Assembly (NCBI GenBank): GCA_964485695.1
Contig: CAZAKZ010000122.1
Coordinates: 1 to 16,929, forward strand
Source of the DNA: CAZAKZ01 sp964485695
GTDB lineage: Bacteria; Planctomycetota; JAFGQW01
DNA length: 16,929 nucleotides
Reading direction: 5' to 3'
In this document: in pieces, positions 5,723 through 12,919 of the stretch
Numbering within the stretch: position 1 is the first letter of the stretch
How the letters are laid out: every line of letters starts with the position of its first letter
The notes under the pieces: generated by a model
Databases searched by the model: none
The model's input: the letters and a program-made list of their open reading frames with translations, nothing else
What the model was told of the DNA's origin: nothing
Position numbers and translations under genes: made by a program

Positions 5723-6871
5723 ATGACTTCACTCCGATTTGCCCTCGTTTTCTGGATCGTAGCCTCTGGCGTTGCTACGGCTCAGGTCATGACGGACGAC
5801 AAGGCCGCCGGCACCATCGCCGTGAACGTGGTCGACGCGTCCGGCAAGCCCGCTTCCGGAATCACAATTGCCGGCCTCTGGGCCGCGGGCGGCTATCGGG
5901 GCGATGGCGACCGGGAGAAGATGATTCCGGTCGGACCCCGGTGGAAGACCGGCCCGGACGGGTCCGTGAAGGTCCCGGTTCGCGGCCGCCGCGGCCCCTA
6001 CGTGTCGGGATCGGCGGTGGTCTCGTTTCTCACCTACGACGCGGCGCAGAAGCATGCAGCCCTGGCGGTCGTGAAGACCAAGGGCTTGAAGAAATCGGTC
6101 ACCTTGAACCTCGAGCCCGTCGTCACGGTTCACGGTCGCTTTTACTGTCCGGGGTTGAAGCGGCTCCCTCGGTGGGCGAACGGCTACGTGTTTGCTTTCA
6201 CCGCCGACGGCAAGGCAAGCGTACGCATCGCCGCCAGTCCGACCACCGACGGCAAGTTCAAGCTGAAGCTCCCGCCGGGGCAGTATCGACAGAACTGCTT
6301 CGGGGAGGAGGTCGAGCTGCTGCCCGTGGACCTGGTACTCAACGCGGACGAGCCCGACCACGATCTCGGCACGGTGAACCTGGAGGCCTCGGGCATTGCC
6401 CGCGCCTACGGCAAGGCGCCGCCCGACTGGTGGGTGAAGGAAACCCGCGGTGTTAAGGGAAACGTGGAGGCGGGGGATTTCCGGGGGAAGTGGCTCCTCG
6501 TCATCTACTGGGCCTGGTGGTGACCTCCGTGCCACCGCGGCAGTTTGCCGCGCCTGATCCGGCTCCATGAACGATACCGCGCGCTTCACGATCGTTTTGC
6601 CATCGTGGCCATCCACAACGCTGAGGTCAAGACCCTCGCCGAGCTGGACCGCCGCACCGCGGCCGCCCGCGCCCGTTTCTGGGGCGGCAAGCCGCTCCCG
6701 TTCCCCCTTCTCCTCGACGACGACAGTCTCACCTATACCGAATACGGGGTGAGCATGTTTCCCACCTTCATGCTGGTCGACCCGGCCGGCAAAGTGGTCG
6801 AGCGCGGTGATCCCGAACGCCTCGAGGCGGAACTCAAGAAACTCCAGGCTGCAAGCGAGAAGTCCGGGTAG
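5723..6871 (+). CDS. Exported TlpA-like thioredoxin-fold protein, predicted selenoprotein (U-P-P-C)
   Basis: The frame runs 382 codons with one internal TGA (6521-6523, residue 267). Start ATG 5723 has AGGAG at 5710-5714 and a signal peptide (MTSLRFALVFWIVASGVATA). Residues about 30-125 and 125-240 look like two beta-sandwich (carboxypeptidase-regulatory/Ig-like) domains. Residues about 245-382 are a TlpA-type thioredoxin fold: DFRGKWLLVIYWAWW, then TGA, then PPCHRG (Cys270), and a cis-Pro loop at MFPTFMLVD (Pro347). TGA replaces the first Cys of the expected WCPPC. Sequence on both sides is in the same frame and is family-typical, and a SECIS-like hairpin follows. Read as Sec, the active site is U267-P-P-C270, and the protein would be an extracytoplasmic thiol/selenol oxidoreductase. 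TGA is an ordinary stop for several neighbouring genes, so the code is not reassigned. Alternative: a TGC-to-TGA nonsense mutation. The TldD-like gene follows 74 nt downstream. Confidence 0.78.
6536..6552 (+). promoter_or_regulatory. Putative bacterial SECIS hairpin
   Basis: Perfect 7-bp stem CGCGGCA (6536-6542) / TGCCGCG (6546-6552) closed by loop GTT (6543-6545). The stem begins 12 nt after the in-frame TGA and the loop begins 19 nt after it. Known bacterial SECIS elements place a short stem with an apical loop about 16-37 nt after UGA, with a G (often GU) at the start of the loop; this hairpin fits. It lacks the bulged U seen in E. coli fdhF, which is not universal. It lies within the coding sequence for HRGSLPR. 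Confidence 0.65.
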
Positions 6872-6945
6872 TGGCAAGGCCTGATATTTGCTATTTTCAT
6901 GCCGTCATTGAAACCGGCTTTCACCGTTTTTGGGAGATGAAGATC

Positions 6946-8661
6946 ATGCCGAGAATACCGTTGTTCCTTTCCCTGATTTTTCTGCTTCCCTGTCTGGCCG
7001 GAGCGCAATCCGGTCCGTCCAGCCCCCCGCACGTCCTCATCCAGACGATGTCGGAAGAGCTGGACTATTCCATGAAGAACCTGGCCCTTCCTGACGGCAC
7101 GAAACCGTACTTTCTTGCCTACACCATTACGGACGTCAAGAACCTGATCATCAGGACGGAGCTGGGAGCGGTCACAGGAACCGACGACAGTCACCAGCGT
7201 GTCCTCGGTGTCGACCTGCGGATCGGCGATTACAAGCTGGATAGCTCCCATCAGATTCGCGGGGGTCGCGGTGGTTTTCGCGGCCGGCGGGGTGGCGGAG
7301 CCGTTTCGGTGAGCGTCGACGACAATCCCATGGCCGTCAAACACGCTCTCTGGCAGGCCACCGACCGGGAGTTCAAGGCCGCGGCCAGCCGCTACCACCG
7401 CGTCCTGGTCAACATGAAGACCATGGTCGAAGAGGAGGATTCGTCGGCGGATTTCTCGCGGGAAGAGGCGCACGTGTATTCCGAACCCGAGGCGGCCCCG
7501 GCCATCGACCGGGAATCCTGGATCCAGCGCCTGCGCAGGGTCTCCAGCCTCGCCAGGAAATATCCCTTGATCCACAGCTCCAGCGTCTCGCTGGCGGGTC
7601 AGGTGTTCAACCGGTACTTCGTCAACAGTGAAGGCTCGAAGATCCAGACCGGGAACATCTACCTCAGAGTTCATGTCGGAGCCGGCACCAAGGCGGAGGA
7701 CGGCATGGCCCTTTCCCAGAGTTTCATCTTCAATGCCGCCAGCGCCGACAGGCTGCCCTCGGAGGAGGAGATCACCCGGGCCTTTCAGAAGGTCATCGAC
7801 AAGGTGCTGGAACTGCGCAAGGCGCCGATCGTGGAGCCCTTCATCGGACCGGCCATCCTGGTCAACCGGGCCAGCGGCGTGTTCTTCCACGAGATCTTCG
7901 GGCACCGCATCGAGGGGCATCGTCAGAAGAGTGTCGATGAGGGGCAGACCTTCACCAAGAAGGTCGGAAAGCCCATTCTCCCCGATTTCTTGAGTGTTCA
8001 CGACAATCCGACCCTTTCCCGATTCGGGGGGGAGGACCTGCGGGGATTCTACCGGTTCGACGACGAGGGCGTGCCGGCCCAGAATGCCGTCCTGGTGGAC
8101 AAGGGGGTGCTCAGGACGTTCCTGATGTCCAGGTCGCCGGTGAGGGGATTTCCCCGATCCAACGGACATGGCCGTCGCGCCCCGGGCTCCAGGGTCGTCA
8201 GCAGGATGGGCAACACCATGATCTACTCCTCGAAGGCGGTCCCGTTCAAGCGACTGCGGGAGCTGCTCATCGAGGAGTGCAAGAAACAGAAGAAGCCATT
8301 CGGCCTGCTCTTCGAGGACATCTCCGGCGGGTTCACCGGAACCGGCAGGGGGCGCGGCCAGACCTTCAAGGTGCTGCCCATCGTGGTCTACCGGATCTTC
8401 CCGGACGGCCGGCCCGATGAGCTGGTGCGCGGGGTGGATATCGTGGGAACACCGCTCACCTGCTTTTCCAAGATCATTCACGCCGGCGATGATCCGGCCG
8501 TCTTCAACGGAACCTGCGGGGCCGAGTCGGGGAGCGTACCCGTGTCGGCCGTGTCTCCGAGTATCCTGGTCTCTCAAGTGGAAATCGAAAAGCGTTCCCG
8601 CGCCCAGGACAGACCGCCGATCCTTCCGTCACCCCTCGGTGATAAGAAAGAGAACCGGTGA
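6946..8661 (+). CDS. Exported TldD-like zinc metallopeptidase
   Basis: This is a 571-aa protein of the TldD/PmbA family. The metal-binding motif HEIFGH (HExxxH, residues 315-320) continues as RIEGH, as in TldD. A C-terminal Cys524 in FNGTCG...VPVS matches the conserved TldD cysteine region. TldD works with TldE/PmbA to cut unfolded or modified peptides; in E. coli the pair is cytoplasmic. Here a signal peptide is evident (MPRIPLFLSLIFLLPCLAGA), so the enzyme should act outside the cytoplasm. ATG 6946 is preferred because GGGAG (6932-6936) lies 9 nt upstream; the ATG at 6937 directly abuts it. It is longer than E. coli TldD (about 480 aa), partly through the leader and a Gly/Arg-rich insert at residues 105-118. 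The TldE-like partner gene follows after 50 nt. Substrate unknown. Confidence 0.87.
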   Translation: MPRIPLFLSLIFLLPCLAGAQSGPSSPPHVLIQTMSEELDYSMKNLALPDGTKPYFLAYTITDVKNLIIRTELGAVTGTDDSHQRVLGVDLRIGDYKLDSSHQIRGGRGGFRGRRGGGAVSVSVDDNPMAVKHALWQATDREFKAAASRYHRVLVNMKTMVEEEDSSADFSREEAHVYSEPEAAPAIDRESWIQRLRRVSSLARKYPLIHSSSVSLAGQVFNRYFVNSEGSKIQTGNIYLRVHVGAGTKAEDGMALSQSFIFNAASADRLPSEEEITRAFQKVIDKVLELRKAPIVEPFIGPAILVNRASGVFFHEIFGHRIEGHRQKSVDEGQTFTKKVGKPILPDFLSVHDNPTLSRFGGEDLRGFYRFDDEGVPAQNAVLVDKGVLRTFLMSRSPVRGFPRSNGHGRRAPGSRVVSRMGNTMIYSSKAVPFKRLRELLIEECKKQKKPFGLLFEDISGGFTGTGRGRGQTFKVLPIVVYRIFPDGRPDELVRGVDIVGTPLTCFSKIIHAGDDPAVFNGTCGAESGSVPVSAVSPSILVSQVEIEKRSRAQDRPPILPSPLGDKKENR

Positions 8662-8711
8662 TCAAGGTGGACGGGCAGAATTTCGCGATAAACGGCAAGA
8701 GGAGGACAACC

Positions 8712-10490
8712 GTGAATACTCCAGTCAGGCTTCCATTCCTTTTTCTGTGTCTGCTTCTCTGTGTAGTCGGGGCGTGCCCCGTTTTTGCCCAGGAGGTCAC
8801 GCTTCCGGACGGCAAAGTGCTCATGCAGGCACTGGAGGATGAACTCGCCCGGTCGATGGAACTACAGATGGAGGATCTGGGAAAACCGTATTTTGTCCAG
8901 TACACGGTGGATGACGTCGTCACCCATCGTGTTTCAGCCAAGCTCGGGGCCATCGTGATCTCGACGAGCAGCCGGTCGCGTCCATTCGGCGCCCAGGTTC
9001 GCGTCGGCACCTACAAGCTGGACAACACCAATTTCAGCGGCGGCGGCGGGTTCGGGAGGGGATTCGGGCGAGGGCGGCGTGGCGACGGCGGTCGAGGCGG
9101 ATCGTCCCTTCCCCTCGAAGCCGACTACAAGGCCATCCGGAAGGCCCTCTGGTGGGCCACCGATGGAGCCTACAAGGCCGCCGTGGAGACATTAACCCAG
9201 AAAAAAGCATACCTGGAGGAGGTGAATCTGGAGAACAGGCCCGACGATTTTTCCAAGGTCCCTGCCGTGTCCCACGTGGCTCCCTCTGTCAAGCTCGTCT
9301 TTGACAAGAAAGCCTGGGAAGCAAAGCTCAGGGAGCTGTCTGGCTGTTTCTGCCTGCTTCCCCGGGTGCAGGACTCGAATATCAGGCTCGTGGTCACGGT
9401 CGGGAATCGCTATCTGGTCAACTCGGAAGGCACCCGCCTCAGGACCGGGAATACCCGGGTGCAGCTGTCCATCGGGGCCACGGTGCAGGGAAAAGATGGA
9501 ATGAGGGTGACCGACAGCCTCTCCTATTCTGCCCTGACCCCGGCGAATCTTCCGCCGGTCGACCGGATCATCGGCGAGATCGGCACCTTGGCGAGCAAGC
9601 TGACCGCAGCCGTGGATGCTCCGCATCTGACCAGCTATACGGGGCCGGTATTGCTGGAAGGAGAGGTCGCCGCCGGGCTGTTTCGCTCCATGCTGGCGCG
9701 GGGTCTGGCGGGCACCACGGAGCCTGTCGGCACGCGACGTTCACGTTTCCGCGGCAGGGACAACCTCGAGAAGAAGCTCGGGCAGCGGATCCTGCCCAGG
9801 TCGTTCCGGGTGTATGACGACCCGACGGTGGAATCGGTCGCGGAAACCCCGTTGTTCGGGCACTACGAATTCGACGCCGAGGGCGTCAAGGTCCGGCGGG
9901 TCGACCTGGTGGAAAAAGGACGGCTCAAGACCATGGTCCTGTCCCGGGTGCCCACCAAATCCCTGTCCGGCAGCACCGGCCACGGCCGCCGGATGCGGGG
10001 CGGCAGGGCCCGAGCCGCCATCGGTTCGCTGTTCATCGAATCCGATGACGGCAAGACGCCCGAGGAGCTGAAGGCGGCGCTCATCGAACTCGCCAGGGAC
10101 GATGGGCTGGAGTTCGCCATCCGGGTGGCCTCCATCCGCTCTTCTGGGCCGGGTGGGGGCGGCCGGGACATGCGGTCCATGCTCCGGAACATGCGCCGTT
10201 CAGGAGGAGCCGGGGAACAGTCGCTCGGCGATCCGGTTTTCATCTACAAGGTCTACGTGAAGGACGGCCGGGAAGAAATGGTCCGGGGTTGTGAGTTCAC
10301 GCCGCTCAAGCTCAGGGATCTCAGGGATATCATCGCAGCCGGCAAGGCCCCGACGGTCGACAACAACATGGGAAGTTCCATCGTCGCTCCGGCCGTCATC
10401 TTCGAGGAACTGGAACTGATGAAGATCGAGCAGGAGCTCCCCAGGCGGCCTGTTCTCGAGAACCCTCTGCTACGCGAGAAATCGAAATAA
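8712..10490 (+). CDS. Exported TldE/PmbA-like partner without metal site
   Basis: This is a 592-aa protein, paralogous along its length to the preceding TldD-like protein: the segments GKPYFVQYTVDDV, VGTYKLDNTNF, ALWWATDGAYKAA and NRYLVNSEGTRLRTGN all have counterparts there. The start is GTG 8712, supported by GAGGAGG at 8699-8705 (6 nt spacing) and an immediate signal peptide (VNTPVRLPFLFLCLLLCVVG). The in-frame GTG at 8658 lacks this support. Where the partner has FHEIFGH, this protein has FRSMLAR (around residues 324-330), so both His ligands and the Glu are lost, as in TldE/PmbA. A Gly/Arg-rich insert occupies residues 109-132, and a second Gly-rich stretch lies near SSGPGGGGRDM. It probably forms a heteromer with the TldD-like protein. 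This gene and its partner appear co-transcribed. Confidence 0.85.
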   Translation: MNTPVRLPFLFLCLLLCVVGACPVFAQEVTLPDGKVLMQALEDELARSMELQMEDLGKPYFVQYTVDDVVTHRVSAKLGAIVISTSSRSRPFGAQVRVGTYKLDNTNFSGGGGFGRGFGRGRRGDGGRGGSSLPLEADYKAIRKALWWATDGAYKAAVETLTQKKAYLEEVNLENRPDDFSKVPAVSHVAPSVKLVFDKKAWEAKLRELSGCFCLLPRVQDSNIRLVVTVGNRYLVNSEGTRLRTGNTRVQLSIGATVQGKDGMRVTDSLSYSALTPANLPPVDRIIGEIGTLASKLTAAVDAPHLTSYTGPVLLEGEVAAGLFRSMLARGLAGTTEPVGTRRSRFRGRDNLEKKLGQRILPRSFRVYDDPTVESVAETPLFGHYEFDAEGVKVRRVDLVEKGRLKTMVLSRVPTKSLSGSTGHGRRMRGGRARAAIGSLFIESDDGKTPEELKAALIELARDDGLEFAIRVASIRSSGPGGGGRDMRSMLRNMRRSGGAGEQSLGDPVFIYKVYVKDGREEMVRGCEFTPLKLRDLRDIIAAGKAPTVDNNMGSSIVAPAVIFEELELMKIEQELPRRPVLENPLLREKSK

Positions 10491-10560
10491 GGATAGCGGG
10501 TCCTGCTGAGTCAATGACGAATGGTGATTCTGGCCGGCGACCGACAACGAGAAGGACAGC

Positions 10561-12888
10561 ATGGCGCCCCTTGTGTTTCTGATCCTGTTCTCCATCTCCA
10601 CCCTGGAACCGGAGAACAACCAGCAGGCAGTCATCGGTGACCTGACCGCCACCTTTACTCTCGAACAGCCTGATCCGGGCATCGTGGGCCTCGCCTACCG
10701 GGGCCGGACCGGCTCCGGGGGGGTGGAACTGTGGGCCATCGACCGCACAGGTACGGTTCAGCTGCTCAGGTCGACCCGGCAGGGGAAAGGACGTCGGCTG
10801 GTCGTCGTGGACCGGTTCGCCTTTCCCGATACCGCCGGTTCGCCTCGCATTGCCCCGCCCCGAGGGCTGGCCCGGACCGCTGACGGCTGGTTCCTCACCC
10901 TCGAATACCATCGCGGTGCAAAGGGGACCCTCTCCCGGCTCTGGTGGTTCAATCGCAAGCAGGCCGGTTTTATCGACCTCGGCGGAGAACCCCAGGGCCT
11001 TGGACAGGCCGAGATCCTGGGCGTGGCCGCCGGCCGCGGGCATGTCCGGGTCAGCTACGTGGCCGCGGACAAGGGACCGGCTCGGGTTCGCCGCGGCATC
11101 CTCGCCCTGACCTGGACCGGACCGGGTAAGATTGCCTTGGCAGCGCGGCGCCACCTTCCCGACTCGGGCCGTTCTCCCTGTCGCCGCCTCGCCTGGATGG
11201 CCCTGCCCAAAGTCGATTATCTGTGGGGCACCGTGGGGAAGGATCGGGCCTACCTGGCCACCGGCCGCACCTGTCGGGGGCTCTTCCACTTCGTCCTGCC
11301 CGAGAGAGTGCACCGGCAGGGTCCCACCGGCATGACCTACGGGGACAAGGACCTGTGGGTTTCCTCCGGCACGGGAAGGGCGACCCGCATCCACGGAATC
11401 AACGTCTATCGCAATCCCTATCGGCCTCGCCTGGGCCCCAGGCATGTCCGCCACCTGCATATGACCATCCACACACGGCCGGAGAAGAACACCCCCGGCA
11501 TGGGCTGGGTCAGGCACTGGTTCTCCCGGCCCTACGACACCGGCTCCCTGCAGAACCAGGGCATTCTCACGGACACGGAGAAGGTGCGCGTCATCGATCA
11601 ATCCGAGGGGGCCACGATCCGCCTGCATACCATCGACCCCGGTGGCGACCGATCCTGCCGGCAGTTCCTGCAGGGGGTCGAGTACCCCAGCGGTCCCGCT
11701 CGCGAATACCGCTCCCGATACGACATCGATTGCTGGACCCGAGCGTGCCGGCGTTACGTCTACCCGCACCTGGCAACCCGGGGCCGGGTCTTTCCCCCGG
11801 GCACCGACTACACCGCCGACGACCCGGTGCTCTACAACTTGAAGGACAAGGGGACCTACGAGAGGTTCATCATTCGGGTCAAGGACTACTGCAAGAAGAT
11901 CCACGGCGAGCCGGCCGACATGGACAACCCCTACTGGGCGGCCCGGAACATCGTTGAGTATATCCAGGACCACTACTACTACCCCAACCGATCGGTTGGC
12001 TACCCGGCGGCGGTGGACTACGACAACAGGCACTACGATGCCAATCCAGGCAACCTGAAGATCGCCCTTTCGGAGCGACCCTACGATCGCACCCAGATCA
12101 TCGCCTGCTCCGGCACCAGCGTGGTGGTCGCCGGCGCCATGCGCCACCTGGGCTATCCCACCCGCTGGCTCGGCACCGGGGTGGAGAAGGGGCCCAAGGA
12201 GTGGGACCGCAACCGCAACGGCCTCATGGATCCCGGTGAAAGGGCCCGATGCGATAACGGCCACCGCCTCTCCCAGGTCTGGCTGGGATCCGGCTACGGC
12301 TGGATCATCTTCGACGCCACCCCGTCCCGGGCTCCCGGCGCCGACTACTCCACGCCGCCACGCCCCAAGAACCAGTGGCGCTTCATGGACCGGGCGGCCG
12401 GGGGCCTGCGCAAATCCCGCCGGCTGGTCTTCAACGTCGGTTCCCAGTTCATCAAGCCGCTCTACCGCGACTTCGAATACGACGCCCGCCTGGCCAAGGA
12501 CAACAACTGCGGCGGCGACCAGCGCTACAACCTGCAAGGGCGCTTCGAGAAACCCGAGCTGTGGCACCTGGCGAGACATCGGATCTTCGTCACCGCACCC
12601 TGCCGGATCACGGATATACGCATCAGCGGTCCGGCCAAGCGCACCAGGATCACCTGGCAGACTTCAGGCCCCTGGCACCTCGACCCTCCGGCGCGCCTCG
12701 AGATCCACCTGATACCGTCCAAGGGCAGGCCGAGGAAGGTGGCCGGAGGTATTCCCTGGCGCAACAATGCGCATACCCTCGACCTGACTCCGCTTCCCAA
12801 GGGCAAGTGGCGGTTGCGCATCCGCAAGGTCGGTGATCCGGTCACCGGCGGAATCAGTTCCTCACGATCCCGAAGGAGATCGATATGA
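10561..12888 (+). CDS. Large exported transglutaminase-like protein with EF-hand-type loop
   Basis: This is a 775-aa protein. AAGGA at 10552-10556 supports the ATG at 10561; the hydrophobic start (MAPLVFLILFSIST) is a short probable signal peptide. Residues about 25-300 look propeller-like (repeated short strands such as GVELWAIDRTGTV and DLWVSSGTGRATRI). The transglutaminase-like core follows: Cys516 in ACSGTSVVVAGAMRHLGYPT, His568 in NGHRLSQVWLG, and Asp585 in GWIIFDATP, forming a Cys-His-Asp triad. Residues 549-560 (DRNRNGLMDPGE) match an EF-hand loop (D1, N3, N5, G6, D9, E12) inserted between the catalytic Cys and His. The C-terminus (about 655-775) is beta-rich. Such proteins may be cysteine peptidases, transglutaminases or peptide cyclases. 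Its TGA stop overlaps an ATG (12885) out of frame with the next gene. It lies 70 nt after the TldE-like gene. Confidence 0.8.
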   Translation: MAPLVFLILFSISTLEPENNQQAVIGDLTATFTLEQPDPGIVGLAYRGRTGSGGVELWAIDRTGTVQLLRSTRQGKGRRLVVVDRFAFPDTAGSPRIAPPRGLARTADGWFLTLEYHRGAKGTLSRLWWFNRKQAGFIDLGGEPQGLGQAEILGVAAGRGHVRVSYVAADKGPARVRRGILALTWTGPGKIALAARRHLPDSGRSPCRRLAWMALPKVDYLWGTVGKDRAYLATGRTCRGLFHFVLPERVHRQGPTGMTYGDKDLWVSSGTGRATRIHGINVYRNPYRPRLGPRHVRHLHMTIHTRPEKNTPGMGWVRHWFSRPYDTGSLQNQGILTDTEKVRVIDQSEGATIRLHTIDPGGDRSCRQFLQGVEYPSGPAREYRSRYDIDCWTRACRRYVYPHLATRGRVFPPGTDYTADDPVLYNLKDKGTYERFIIRVKDYCKKIHGEPADMDNPYWAARNIVEYIQDHYYYPNRSVGYPAAVDYDNRHYDANPGNLKIALSERPYDRTQIIACSGTSVVVAGAMRHLGYPTRWLGTGVEKGPKEWDRNRNGLMDPGERARCDNGHRLSQVWLGSGYGWIIFDATPSRAPGADYSTPPRPKNQWRFMDRAAGGLRKSRRLVFNVGSQFIKPLYRDFEYDARLAKDNNCGGDQRYNLQGRFEKPELWHLARHRIFVTAPCRITDIRISGPAKRTRITWQTSGPWHLDPPARLEIHLIPSKGRPRKVAGGIPWRNNAHTLDLTPLPKGKWRLRIRKVGDPVTGGISSSRSRRRSI

Positions 12889-12919
12889 CGCCGACAAAGG
12901 CGAGAAAGGCCAACACTCC

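Noticed and set aside
5723..6523. TGA at 6521 as a genuine stop, giving a 266-aa protein without thioredoxin domain
   Set aside because: The frame would end in the middle of the WAWW-xPPC active-site motif, and the downstream in-frame sequence is a normal thioredoxin C-terminus. A nonsense mutation remains the alternative, but a natural stop is unlikely.
5723..6871. Genome-wide TGA reassignment
   Set aside because: TGA ends several neighbouring genes cleanly (1329-2510, 6946-8661, 10561-12888, 12920-14578, 14585-15913), so it is a normal stop codon here.
5729..6877. 382-codon minus-strand frame spanning the whole selenoprotein-like gene without a stop
   Set aside because: It could suggest that the true gene is antisense, but its product has no signal peptide or motif, while the plus strand shows a thioredoxin fold on both sides of the TGA.
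6733..8577. 614-codon open frame on the minus strand
   Set aside because: It is antisense to the TldD-like gene, whose frame has a signal peptide, HExxxH and family motifs; the antisense product shows none.
10396..12579. 727-codon open frame on the minus strand
   Set aside because: It is antisense to the transglutaminase-like gene, with Val/Gly/Ala/Asp-rich low-information sequence and no recognisable domain. Such frames are a by-product of high GC third positions.
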